From: Bin87 sp965219925
GTDB lineage: Bacteria > Chloroflexota > Dehalococcoidia > Lucifugimonadales > UBA3495
DNA: 64,000 nt
Assembly (NCBI GenBank): GCA_965219925.1
Contig: OZ244795.1
Span: 124,001 to 188,000, forward strand
Reading direction: 5' to 3'
Shown here: piece by piece, positions 1 through 8,062 of the stretch
Layout: each line of letters opens with the position of its first letter
Numbering within the stretch: position 1 is the first letter of the stretch
The notes under the pieces: model-generated
What the model was told of the DNA's origin: nothing
Seen by the model: only the letters and a program-made list of their open reading frames with translations
Databases searched by the model: none
Translations under genes and position numbers: made by a program

Positions 1-449
1 AATCTCTGACCCAGGATCTGGGCGTGGCGCTCATCATCATTACGCACAACCTGGGAGTGGTAGCGAGATACGCCGACCGCGTGAACGTGATGTACGCGGG
101 CAAGATTATCGAGCGGGGCTCGGCATACGAGATTTACACCAACCCGCGCCATCCCTACACGGTTGGGCTGCTGGACTCGGTGCCCAGGCTCGACCAGCGC
201 CTGATGGACGAGACCGGGAAATCGGCCAAGCTGGTTCCGATTGAAGGCCAACCGCCCGACTTGGGTAATTTGCCGGAGGGGTGCTCGTTCCGGGCGCGCT
301 GCCGCTTTGCGATTGACAAGTGCGCCACCGAGGCGCCGCCCCTGATGCCGGTCGAAACGGATAGCGAAGAACCCCACATGTCGGCCTGCTGGAGAGCCGA
401 GGTTCTTGGCGCCCAGGCCCTGGCCTATGCGATGGGTCGCAATGCCTAG
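1..449 (+). CDS. Oligopeptide/dipeptide ABC transporter ATP-binding protein (OppD/DppD type), 3' part
   Basis: This is the C-terminal end of a cytoplasmic ATPase that powers peptide or nickel-type ABC import; the start lies before the window. The open frame begins at base 3 and continues upstream of the first internal GTG (24), so it is truncated by the window and not short. The switch histidine is visible in ITHNLGVVA, which is usually ITHDLG. The family-specific C-terminal oligopeptide-transporter extension follows, with NPRHPYT, a GQPPDL segment and the Cys-containing CSFRARC...DKC motif. The matching second ATPase follows 107 bp downstream on the same strand, as in opp/dpp operons. The substrate cannot be assigned. 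Confidence 0.93.
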   Translation, partial: SLTQDLGVALIIITHNLGVVARYADRVNVMYAGKIIERGSAYEIYTNPRHPYTVGLLDSVPRLDQRLMDETGKSAKLVPIEGQPPDLGNLPEGCSFRARCRFAIDKCATEAPPLMPVETDSEEPHMSACWRAEVLGAQALAYAMGRNA

Positions 450-556
450 AAACAGATCTCCACGGCGGACGCCCGTTGAGCCACTGCCTTAGAATCTACG
501 CGCTCCATATTTCCGTGTACCGAATCCCCGTCGAATCTCCGTAAGGAAGTAAGAAT

Positions 557-1597
557 ATGACCACAGCCGAGATGCCGCAGCCCGCGACGACTGCCGACGC
601 GCAGGAAGACGTATTGCTGGATGTTCGCGGCTTGAAAATGCACTTTCCGGTAACGTCGGGCATTCTGTTCCAACGTGCCGTGGCATACATCAAGGCCGTA
701 GATGATTTGAATTTCACCGTCAAAAGGGGAGAAACCCTGGGGTTGGTTGGAGAATCCGGCTGCGGCAAGACGACCACCGGCCGCTGCATCCTGAGACTGT
801 ACAAACCCACCGACGGCGAGATTTGGTTCGACGGCGTTGACCTGGCTCAGACTCGCACGGGTCAGATGCGCACCATGCGCCGGCAGATGCAGATTATTTT
901 CCAGGACCCGTACAGCTCGCTGAACCCGCGCATGACGGCCGGCAACATCATTGGTGAGCCTCTGGCGGTACACGGTTTGGTAAACAACCGGCGGGAGTAT
1001 CGGGAGCGGGTTGCTGAGTTGCTGAACAACGTGGGCCTGAACCCGTATATGGCCGACCGGTTCCCTCACGAATTCAGCGGGGGACAACGGCAGCGGATCG
1101 GCGTGGCCAGAGCCCTGTCGGTGGACCCGTCGTTCATCGTGTGCGACGAGCCGGTATCGGCGCTGGACGTATCCATCCAGGCGCAGATCATCAACCTGTT
1201 GGAAGACCTGCAGGAACGTTATAACCTGACCTACCTGTTCATCGCTCACGACCTGTCGGTGGTCAGGCATATCAGCGATCGCGTGGCGGTCATGTACCTG
1301 GGGAAGATGGTTGAAATCGCCGACCGCAACGCCATCTATGAAAACCCGCAGCACCCCTACACCCGCGCGCTGCTGTCTGCGGTGCCCATTCCCGACCCGG
1401 TTCTGGACGCTCAACGGGAACGTATCATCCTGACCGGAGAAGTTCCGAGCCCCCTGAATCCGCCCAGCGGTTGTGTTTTTCATCCGCGCTGCCCCATCGT
1501 TACCGACGACTGCAGCCACGTGATGCCAGAGGCGCGGGAGATTCTGCCGGACCACGTAGCGGCCTGCATCAACGTGCCGGGGTACGGCCCCTACTAA
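557..1597 (+). CDS. Oligopeptide/dipeptide ABC transporter ATP-binding protein (OppF/DppF type)
   Basis: This is the second nucleotide-binding subunit (346 aa) of a peptide-type ABC importer. Walker A GESGCGKTT (about residue 65), signature FSGGQRQR, Walker B FIVCDEP and switch IAHDLSVV are all present. They are followed by the C-terminal oligopeptide-transporter domain (NPQHPYTRALLSAVP and the CVFHPRCP cysteine motif). The ATG at 557 is preceded by an AGGAAG ribosome-binding site. It follows the OppD/DppD-type gene and is the last gene of the operon, since a hairpin terminator lies 34 bp after the stop. It would work with permease and binding-protein genes outside the window. Confidence 0.95.
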   Translation: MTTAEMPQPATTADAQEDVLLDVRGLKMHFPVTSGILFQRAVAYIKAVDDLNFTVKRGETLGLVGESGCGKTTTGRCILRLYKPTDGEIWFDGVDLAQTRTGQMRTMRRQMQIIFQDPYSSLNPRMTAGNIIGEPLAVHGLVNNRREYRERVAELLNNVGLNPYMADRFPHEFSGGQRQRIGVARALSVDPSFIVCDEPVSALDVSIQAQIINLLEDLQERYNLTYLFIAHDLSVVRHISDRVAVMYLGKMVEIADRNAIYENPQHPYTRALLSAVPIPDPVLDAQRERIILTGEVPSPLNPPSGCVFHPRCPIVTDDCSHVMPEAREILPDHVAACINVPGYGPY

Positions 1598-1630
1598 ACA
1601 CCGTCACCGGCCCGGCGCCGACAGGAAATT

Positions 1631-1664
1631 GGGGGCGACAGCAACGTCGCCCCCGAGTCGTTTT
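1631..1664 (+). terminator. Rho-independent terminator after the ABC transporter operon
   Basis: A perfect 9-bp stem, GGGGGCGAC with GTCGCCCCC, encloses a 6-nt loop and is followed by a short T run (GTCGTTTTG). It lies 34 bp after the stop codon of the preceding ATPase gene. Confidence 0.8.
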
Positions 1665-1719
1665 GACAACCGTGCCCTCCGGTTTTATTCTGATTGCACA
1701 CGCAAAGTGATGGGGCAGC

Positions 1720-2154
1720 ATGAGCAAGTGGGACAAAATTTTCCTGGCGTCGCTCATAGTATTCCTCTGGGGGACCATCGTGTTTTTGATAGGGGAACAT
1801 TTGGTGCCGGGATGGTCGCAGGTCACCTTGCCAATGGGTGGACTCCTAATGAGCGCGTCTGGATTTGCTGCGGCAATATCCGGCATCGCACTGATTCTCA
1901 CCACCAGGGTGCGAACGTAGTTTGTGCAATCTTACATTTCTGCGGTCACGGCGTTGCTGATTACCATCGGCGTGGTACTCGCCGGCCTTTCGCTGGTCGC
2001 CGGAGTGCTGGTCGCCTGATGGCTGGCGGGTAATTACAGCATCGATCGGTTGTTGGCGATTTTGGGCGCCACCACCAGCACGGTTGGAGTTGTATTTGCA
2101 GTAGCTGTCTATTGGAGGAGATGGTCGTCACGCAGCAACCGAAAAGATCTATAA
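1720..2154 (+). pseudogene. Small multi-span membrane protein interrupted by two in-frame stop codons
   Basis: Three hydrophobic open segments lie in one reading frame, divided only by TAG (1918-1920) and TGA (2017-2019). The first (ATG 1720) encodes 66 aa with two membrane spans, including LASLIVFLWGTIVFLI. The second (1924-2019) reads SYISAVTALLITIGVVLAG and on to LVA. The third continues after TGA as WLAGNYSIDR then LLAILGATTSTVGVVFAVAVYW and a basic tail ending at TAA 2152-2154. Read through, it is a protein of about 144 residues with four spans. Two nonsense mutations are the simplest reading; three tiny proteins or recoding are alternatives. The family is not recognised. Confidence 0.55.
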
Positions 2155-2155
2155 T
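2150..2155 (+). promoter_or_regulatory. -10 element of a possible leaderless promoter for the SDR gene
   Basis: A consensus TATAAT ends 6 nt before the ATG at 2162, so transcription would start at or next to the start codon. No Shine-Dalgarno sequence precedes that ATG, which fits a leaderless message. No convincing -35 element is seen. Confidence 0.45.
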
Positions 2156-2161
2156 ACTGAC

Positions 2162-2941
2162 ATGGGAATGAACATGCGACTTGAAAACAAAACCGCTTTA
2201 ATTACCGGCGCCAGCCGCAACATCGGCGCCGAGATCGCCCGGACGTTTGCCCGGGAAGGAGCCAATCTGATTCTGAACACGCGCCAGTCTGCCGATGAAC
2301 TTGAAGCGGTGGCCGGCCAATGCCGGGAGCTGGGCGTACGGACTCATACTGTCATCGGCGATGTTTCGGACCCGGAGCGAGTTGCCGACATGGTGGCCGA
2401 GGGAATCGCCGCGCTGGGGCCGGTGGATGTGCTGGTGAGCAATGTTGCGGTGCGCCCGCACAAACCGCTGCTGGAGGTGTCGGTGGAAGAATGGCAGGAC
2501 GTTATCGCCACTAACCTGCACGCCGCTTTCTATCTGATCCGTGGCGTTCTGCCGGGGATGATCGAGCGGGGATCGGGCAGCATCATCGGCCTGGGGGGTC
2601 AGGCTGCGATCACGGGACGGCCTGAAACCGCCGTTGTAACCACTGCCAAAACCGGCCTGCACGGTCTGATTCGGGCGGTGGCCGCCGAGTGCGCCGAGTA
2701 CGGCGTGCGGGCAAACCTGGTGAATCCGGGTTCCACAGATACGTCCCGAGCCCATCCGGAATGGTATCCGGAGTTTCAGGATGTGGCGCGCGGTTCCAAC
2801 GAGCATCTGCAGGGCATTCCCCTGGGCCGGCAGGCCACGGTTCAGGACATCGCCAACGCCTGCCTGTTCTACGCCAGCGACGAATCGTCTTACATTACCG
2901 GCGACCGCATGAACGTGGTGGGTGGACGATATATCGTGTAG
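2162..2941 (+). CDS. SDR-family protein with a degenerate active site
   Basis: This is a Rossmann-fold short-chain dehydrogenase/reductase-like protein (259 aa). The cofactor motif TGASRNIG is near residue 16, the NNAG-equivalent is SNVAV, and the family C-terminus (SYITGDRMNVVGGRYIV) is present. The catalytic positions differ from the classical tetrad: the YxxxK motif reads VTTAK, so Tyr is Val while Lys is kept, and the usual Ser 13 residues earlier is Gly (GLGGQAA). Oxidoreductase activity by the normal mechanism is therefore doubtful, and it may bind cofactor or act structurally. In-frame ATG codons also occur at 2171 and 2177. The gene stands alone and may be leaderless. Confidence 0.85.
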   Translation: MGMNMRLENKTALITGASRNIGAEIARTFAREGANLILNTRQSADELEAVAGQCRELGVRTHTVIGDVSDPERVADMVAEGIAALGPVDVLVSNVAVRPHKPLLEVSVEEWQDVIATNLHAAFYLIRGVLPGMIERGSGSIIGLGGQAAITGRPETAVVTTAKTGLHGLIRAVAAECAEYGVRANLVNPGSTDTSRAHPEWYPEFQDVARGSNEHLQGIPLGRQATVQDIANACLFYASDESSYITGDRMNVVGGRYIV

Positions 2942-2988
2942 CCGGGCGCCGGTTAGGGCGGGACGTGGGTTAGGGTCGGACGTGGAGG

Positions 2989-4017
2989 CTAACCACCGAC
3001 CTGCGACCAGACCAGGCTGGCGCCGCCGATCATCCCCACGTTGTCGCCCAGGCTGCTTGGCGCCAGGCGGAAGGCTCGGTGCGCCGCACTCATCGCCCGG
3101 CGGCGCATGCCCTCTTCGATTTGCTCCAGCAGGTTCAGGGAGATCAGACCCTGGGTTACGCCGCCCCCGATGACCACCACGTCGGGGTTGAACAGGTTGA
3201 GAACATTGCTCAGGCCGACGATCATGGCCCCGACGGCCGCATCGACCACCTCCACGGCCACCACGTCGCCGCGCGCAGCGGCCGCGAACACGGCCTCACC
3301 AGTCAAAACGGCATTGGACTCATGGGCTTGCTGTAGCGGAGAGCCGGGCGTGGCATCTCCCAAACGCCTTTGCGCGGCGCGTCCGATGGCGGTTCCAGAC
3401 GTGAGCGATTCGAGGCAGCCGCTGTTGCCGCACGCACACGGCGGCGCATCCGCCCGGAGGTCGATAGTCATGTGGCCCACCTCGCCGGCCACACCCTGGG
3501 CGCCCGTGAAAATCCGGCCGCCATCGACGATGCCCGCTCCTACGCCGGTGCTGAAGGTTACATAGACCAGGGTACCCGCAGGACGGTCCAGGGAACTTGA
3601 GGGAGCGCCGGCTCCGTAGTGGTATTCGCCCAGGGCGGCGAGGTTGGCGTCGTTGCCCAGCCACACCGGCGCATCCAGCAGTGGGCTCCACAGGTCGGTC
3701 AGCGCGGCTCCGTTGAGCGCTGGCAGATTGGGGGACGAAAGCAACATGCCGGTACGGTAGTCGATGGAACCGGCCAGGGCGATTCCAACGCCGGCAATGG
3801 ATGCGGCGCCGGCGTTTGCTTTGGCCCGCAGCAGCAGGTCGCCGGCCCCGGCGACGAGTTGATCCTGCGTGGCTCGTGGGGCGTTGGCGACGCGATCCTG
3901 CCACAGGACATTGCCCTGCCGGTTGATCACGGCGGCGCGGGCCCAGGTGCCTCCCCAATCCATGGCCAGCGCCACGTCGGATGAGGTGGAGTCCAGGTTA
4001 TTGAACGGCGCGGTCAT
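2989..4017 (-). CDS. ROK-family sugar kinase (glucokinase-like)
   Basis: This is a 342-aa ROK-family protein that probably phosphorylates glucose or a related sugar with ATP in the cytoplasm. The N-terminal phosphate-binding motif MDWGGTWARAAV, the ROK signature region with GEVGHMTID, and the zinc-binding CACGNSGCLE are all present. The C-terminal nucleotide-binding stretch VVVIGGGV follows. No DNA-binding domain precedes the kinase domain, so it is an enzyme rather than a ROK repressor. It is convergent with the SDR gene. A GGAGA site precedes the ATG at 4017. The exact sugar cannot be read from the sequence. Confidence 0.88.
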   Translation of the reverse strand: MTAPFNNLDSTSSDVALAMDWGGTWARAAVINRQGNVLWQDRVANAPRATQDQLVAGAGDLLLRAKANAGAASIAGVGIALAGSIDYRTGMLLSSPNLPALNGAALTDLWSPLLDAPVWLGNDANLAALGEYHYGAGAPSSSLDRPAGTLVYVTFSTGVGAGIVDGGRIFTGAQGVAGEVGHMTIDLRADAPPCACGNSGCLESLTSGTAIGRAAQRRLGDATPGSPLQQAHESNAVLTGEAVFAAAARGDVVAVEVVDAAVGAMIVGLSNVLNLFNPDVVVIGGGVTQGLISLNLLEQIEEGMRRRAMSAAHRAFRLAPSSLGDNVGMIGGASLVWSQVGG

Positions 4018-4092
4018 GTTGAGCAGGGTCTCCAGTGGAGATTATGGGCGGATTGTAACATCCGAAGCGCCGCAATTCGGCGCAGCGACGCT

Positions 4093-4680
4093 TCAGCCAG
4101 GTGGTTTTTCCGCGCCGCCGTCGATTTCGGCCAGCAGGTCATCGAGGGCTGATCTCAGGACGTCCTCGGGCATGGGGCCCACGTATTTTTGGCGGATGAT
4201 TCCGTTGGCGTCGATGAAGAACTTTTCGGGGATTCCGCGCACACCGTAATTCAGGGCGATTTGCCCGGCGGTATCGACGCCCGTGGGATATGCGACGGCG
4301 AACTCGACGAGGAAGAGCTCTGCCGCCTCGGTGGTGTCCCAGATGTTGACGCCCACGAACTCCACGGGAAGGCCGGCATAGGACTCGTAAACCCGATTCA
4401 GCACGGCTGATTCCTGGCGGCATGGGCCGCACCACGAAGCCCAAAAATCGACCATCACAACTTTGCCTTTCAGGTTCGACAGTTGCAGCCGGTTGCCGGC
4501 CTGAACCTCCAGCGTGAAGTCGGCGGCGGCTGAGGAATCGACAGCGACTTGACCGAAATCCTGGTTGATGCCAGCGCCGGCCGGCAGACCGCGTTGTTGA
4601 AGCGCGGCCCAGGCAAACAAGGCGAACAGCGGGACCAGTACCGCCGCCGTGCCCAGCAATATCCAGCTTCGTCCAGACAT
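4093..4680 (-). CDS. TlpA/ResA-like membrane-anchored thioredoxin
   Basis: This 195-aa protein has an N-terminal membrane anchor (about residues 7-27), then a TlpA-type redoxin domain with the WASWCGPC active site (CxxC) and a cis-proline region GVRGIPEKFFID. Such proteins reduce the haem-binding cysteines of apocytochrome c outside the membrane. It is the last gene of the minus-strand cytochrome c maturation cluster, starting a few bases after the preceding stop. The context (CcmH, CcmF, CcmI-like) supports a role in cytochrome c biogenesis rather than general disulfide exchange. Confidence 0.9.
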   Translation of the reverse strand: MSGRSWILLGTAAVLVPLFALFAWAALQQRGLPAGAGINQDFGQVAVDSSAAADFTLEVQAGNRLQLSNLKGKVVMVDFWASWCGPCRQESAVLNRVYESYAGLPVEFVGVNIWDTTEAAELFLVEFAVAYPTGVDTAGQIALNYGVRGIPEKFFIDANGIIRQKYVGPMPEDVLRSALDDLLAEIDGGAEKPPG

Positions 4681-4684
4681 GGCG

Positions 4685-5752
4685 TCAGGTTCCCGTCGGG
4701 CCGCCCGGCTCGGGTGCGCGGGGTCGCAGGATGCCCCAAACCAGCAGGCCGGCCAACGCGATGCCCACCAGCACCGGGAGCGCCAGGTACCAGAAACGCA
4801 CTTCCCGGAGCGGGTGGCCCAACCGGGTGATCCAGGAGGGTTGGGGAAGACCGGACAACGTTAGATCGACACCTTCGCCGGGCGCAATGCCATCCTGTCC
4901 CCAGAGGCCGTAGGTTATGGAACCGACGGTTATCGAGTCCAGGGCGGTGAGCCCGCCCACACCGACATTGCCAAACTCCCTGGGTATCAGCAGGCGGAAC
5001 GACTCAGCGCCCTGCAACGTATTATCCCGCCAGACTATGGAGTCGTCTGCGTATGGGAATGAGAAAGTGAAGCTGACCTGATGGCGGCCCGGCGGGACCG
5101 GGGCGGTGATGGCGAATCCGGTGCCCACCGGGATCACCTCGCCGCCGACCAGGTCGGTGGACACGTTCAGGTCGGACGCTTCGGGCGGCATGGAAAATCT
5201 CAGGAAACTGAACTGCCCGATCACCGGGGCAACCGACAGATCAGGCACCAGTGTGGTGTCGGTGCGGTTTTCCAGGGTGAATAATTGTACGGCGGTAATG
5301 CGCCGGTTTCCCACGTCGATGCCGGCCACGATGATGGATTGCTCTGTGGTGGATACTACGCCAATGTTTTGCGTGGGTTCGTACACGGTAAGGGTCAGGG
5401 GTTGAGATAAGTCAGCCGGCGATAGAACCCGGCTGTATCGAGTTCCTCCGTAAGCGGCCACCAGTGCAATGCTGGCGCCGGGCGGCGGAGGCTGAACCGC
5501 ATCGAAACTGAATGTCGCGTCGCCGTCGGTAATTGCTTCCAGCGTGTTCACCGACCCGGAATCCGCGCCGAACAGATGCAGCAGGGTGGGCACTCCGGCA
5601 GGCAGGGGGCCGCCCGCGGTTCCGTTGACCAGAGTTCCCGAAACCGTCAACGGCGCTTCGTCATTGGATTGACCGAACAGGGTCGCTGGAATCAGCGCCA
5701 GCGCCGTCACGACAACGAGGCTGGCGATCGCAAGGATGGGCCGGCTTTTCAA
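4685..5752 (-). CDS. Secreted membrane-anchored protein in the cytochrome c maturation cluster
   Basis: This is a 355-aa protein of no recognised family. It has an N-terminal signal peptide (SLVVVTALALIPATLFGQ), a beta-rich extracytoplasmic region of about 280 residues, and one C-terminal membrane span (LALPVLVGIALAGLLVWGIL) with a short cytoplasmic tail. The first part (VSGTLVNGTAGGPLPAGVPTLLHLF) resembles carboxypeptidase-regulatory or transthyretin-like folds, but this is only a pattern impression. Its start overlaps the CcmI-like stop by 4 bp (ATGA), so it is translationally coupled to the ccm genes and probably helps in cytochrome or oxidase assembly. Confidence 0.8.
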   Translation of the reverse strand: MKSRPILAIASLVVVTALALIPATLFGQSNDEAPLTVSGTLVNGTAGGPLPAGVPTLLHLFGADSGSVNTLEAITDGDATFSFDAVQPPPPGASIALVAAYGGTRYSRVLSPADLSQPLTLTVYEPTQNIGVVSTTEQSIIVAGIDVGNRRITAVQLFTLENRTDTTLVPDLSVAPVIGQFSFLRFSMPPEASDLNVSTDLVGGEVIPVGTGFAITAPVPPGRHQVSFTFSFPYADDSIVWRDNTLQGAESFRLLIPREFGNVGVGGLTALDSITVGSITYGLWGQDGIAPGEGVDLTLSGLPQPSWITRLGHPLREVRFWYLALPVLVGIALAGLLVWGILRPRAPEPGGPTGT

Positions 5753-6051
5753 GGCTGAATCCTCGACGCCGGTTCGGACTCGGATTGGTCGATGTCGCGC
5801 AGTATTATGGCCGCCCGGCGGCGGTATTCTGATAACTGAGCATGGTAGTCGTCGTCGGCAACACGCCCCAACTGATGTTCAACCTGGAGGGTGCGGATTG
5901 CCTCGTACACGGCGGCCAGGGCCGCAACCTGGTTGGGCGCGTCGCGGGCATTTGAGGGTCGGGTGTGGGCGCGGCGATTGGCGAATAACAGGGGCCAGGC
6001 CACTATCCCGACGATCAGGACGGCGACGGCGATGATTAGTCCCAGCTGCAT
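5749..6051 (-). CDS. CcmI-like small membrane protein
   Basis: This is a 100-aa protein: one N-terminal membrane span (LGLIIAVAVLIVGIVAWPLLF), then a helical region with VYEAIRTLQVEHQLGRVADDDYHAQLSEYRRRAAIILRD. That layout resembles the N-terminal domain of CcmI-type cytochrome c biogenesis proteins. The ATG at 6051 is chosen over an upstream in-frame ATG at 6117 because the latter lies inside ccmF and the hydrophobic anchor starts right after 6051. It sits 22 bp after ccmF and overlaps the next gene by 4 bp. It is shorter than full CcmI, lacking the TPR part. Confidence 0.75.
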   Translation of the reverse strand: MQLGLIIAVAVLIVGIVAWPLLFANRRAHTRPSNARDAPNQVAALAAVYEAIRTLQVEHQLGRVADDDYHAQLSEYRRRAAIILRDIDQSESEPASRIQP

Positions 6052-6073
6052 ACGTACCCCGGCGTCGCTGTGG

Positions 6074-8062
6074 CTAGTCTGCGGACGGGACGCTAGCGGG
6101 CGCCGGCGCGGCGACATGAACGCGCTCGGCGGCCCGCGCCGGCCAGAGAGCCACCACCGTCCCCAGGATAACCACGGCGCCGGCTACCCACATCCACCAC
6201 ACCAGTGGATTTATCAGGATACGGAATCCGACCGAACCGTCATCCCGGTTCTCGCTGGGGACTACGTAAAAATCTTCAACGGGCGTGGAGCGAATGGCGG
6301 CCCGCGTCGCAGCCATGTTGTGGTCGGGGTAAAACGACCGGTGAGGCTGCAAAACTTCCAGGAAGGCGCCGTTGCGGTACACCTCAACGGTGGAGCGAAA
6401 TTCGGTGCGGTCAGAGAAGGCCAGCGTCGTGGTGTCGACGTATTCCAGTCGGTAATTGTCGACGACGGCAGACTCCCCGGGCGCGAGTACGACATCCCGC
6501 TGGACACCGTAGAATGATTGGCCCACCACGCCGAGGGCCACCATCACCACGGCCAGATGTACGATGTATCCACCATAGCGGGGCCGGTTGGCGGCGATGA
6601 GTCTCAGGAAACCGATGGCCAGGTTGTCGCCCACGGTGCGGCGGCGAGCCAACACTCCACGAACCCACTCGGTAACGATTCCGGTGGTTACCAGTGCGCA
6701 CAGCGAGAAGCCGATCACCGCGTAGGGCTTCCACACTCCCACGGCCACCAGCACGACCGCGGTGGCCAACGCCGCCGACCCGGGCAACAGCAGGGCGCGA
6801 CGCAGGGACCGGAGGTTGGCGCGGCGCCAGGGCAGCAGCGGCCCCACGCCCATCAGCAGAATGAGCGCCAGCATCAGGGGGCCGTTCACCTGATCGTAGA
6901 ATGGTCGGGCAACGGTGATCTCCTGATCGGCGAACAGGCGGGACAGCAGGGGATACACGGTTCCCCAAAGCGTCGCGAAAGCGACTCCCAGCAACAGCAG
7001 GTTGTTGACCAGAAACGCCGATTCACGGGACAGCATCGAGTCCAGCCGCTGCGCGCTGCGCATCCGGTCGTATCGCCAGAGGAACACGGCCAACGGCGCC
7101 GCCACGCCCACAGCGAGGAACAGCAGGAACACCCAACCCAACGTTGATGCTCCAAAGGAATGCACCGAGGGTATGGGCCCGCCACGATTCATAAACATGC
7201 CATACAACGCCAGGCCGAATGCGACGTTGATGAGCACGATGTTCCACATGCGGAACATGCCACGCCGTTTTTGTACCATGATGGAATGGACGAAGGCGGT
7301 GAGGGCAATCCACGGCATGAAAGCGGCGTTTTCCACCGGGTCCCAGAACCAGAATCCGCCCCAACCCAGGATGGTGTAGGCCCACCAGGATCCAAGGAGA
7401 AGCCCGATGGCCAGCAGCGCCCAGATTCCGACGCCCCAGGCGCGCCCGGCGTCGATCCATTCATCGCCGCCGCGACCGCCAATCAGGCCGCCCAGCGAGA
7501 AGGCGAAGGGGATGCTGATTCCGACCAGCCCGGCCATCAGCGCCGGCGGATGGAAGAACATGCCGAAATGGGTTAGCAGCGGATTGATGCCCTGTCCGTC
7601 CGGAACGGGGAAAGGCAATCTTTGAAACGGGTTCGCCATGAAGCCCATGACGGCCAGAAAGAACACCTCGATGAACATGAGGACGGCTACGGTCCAGGCC
7701 AGGGTGGGCCGGGTCGCCGCGGGGGCCAGCCAGATCGCCACCGCTGCCATCACGGAGAGGACAAAGGCGATGTACAGCAGTGATCCTTCGTTGCCGGCGT
7801 AAAAGGCCACCCAGGTGTAGATGTTGGGCATTGCCAGGCTGCTGTGCGCGGCCACGTATGCCAGCGAAAAATCGTGGGTGATGAAACTCTGTACCAGCGA
7901 CAGGGTCGCCACCAGCAAAACCACCACTAGCGCGTAGGACGCTTTTCGCCCGCTGACCACCAACTGGGGAGCGTGCCGCAGCTGACCGGCAACAGAGGCT
8001 GCCAGAGAGTAACTGGCCAACGCCAGCGCCATCCAGAGGCAGGCGGCGCCCAGATCAGCCAC
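6074..8062 (-). CDS. ccmF: Cytochrome c haem lyase subunit CcmF
   Basis: This is a polytopic membrane protein (662 aa) that ligates haem to apocytochrome c with CcmH. The tryptophan-rich WWD-type signature WGGFWFWDPVENAAFMPW is present, with many membrane spans and a C-terminal extracytoplasmic part (FYPDHN and on to PLVWWMWVAGAVVILG). The start is taken as GTG at 8062 because AGGAG lies 9 nt upstream. The longer ATG start at 8113 would add an Asn/Pro/His-rich leader that overlaps the repetitive 3' end of ccmH. With GTG the overlap is only 8 bp. It serves the cytochrome subunits of the adjacent alternative complex III. Confidence 0.93.
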   Translation of the reverse strand: MADLGAACLWMALALASYSLAASVAGQLRHAPQLVVSGRKASYALVVVLLVATLSLVQSFITHDFSLAYVAAHSSLAMPNIYTWVAFYAGNEGSLLYIAFVLSVMAAVAIWLAPAATRPTLAWTVAVLMFIEVFFLAVMGFMANPFQRLPFPVPDGQGINPLLTHFGMFFHPPALMAGLVGISIPFAFSLGGLIGGRGGDEWIDAGRAWGVGIWALLAIGLLLGSWWAYTILGWGGFWFWDPVENAAFMPWIALTAFVHSIMVQKRRGMFRMWNIVLINVAFGLALYGMFMNRGGPIPSVHSFGASTLGWVFLLFLAVGVAAPLAVFLWRYDRMRSAQRLDSMLSRESAFLVNNLLLLGVAFATLWGTVYPLLSRLFADQEITVARPFYDQVNGPLMLALILLMGVGPLLPWRRANLRSLRRALLLPGSAALATAVVLVAVGVWKPYAVIGFSLCALVTTGIVTEWVRGVLARRRTVGDNLAIGFLRLIAANRPRYGGYIVHLAVVMVALGVVGQSFYGVQRDVVLAPGESAVVDNYRLEYVDTTTLAFSDRTEFRSTVEVYRNGAFLEVLQPHRSFYPDHNMAATRAAIRSTPVEDFYVVPSENRDDGSVGFRILINPLVWWMWVAGAVVILGTVVALWPARAAERVHVAAPAPASVPSAD

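Noticed and set aside
446..1555. 369-codon minus-strand frame opposite the OppF-type ATPase
   Set aside because: The plus strand has all ABC ATPase motifs; the antisense frame has no family pattern.
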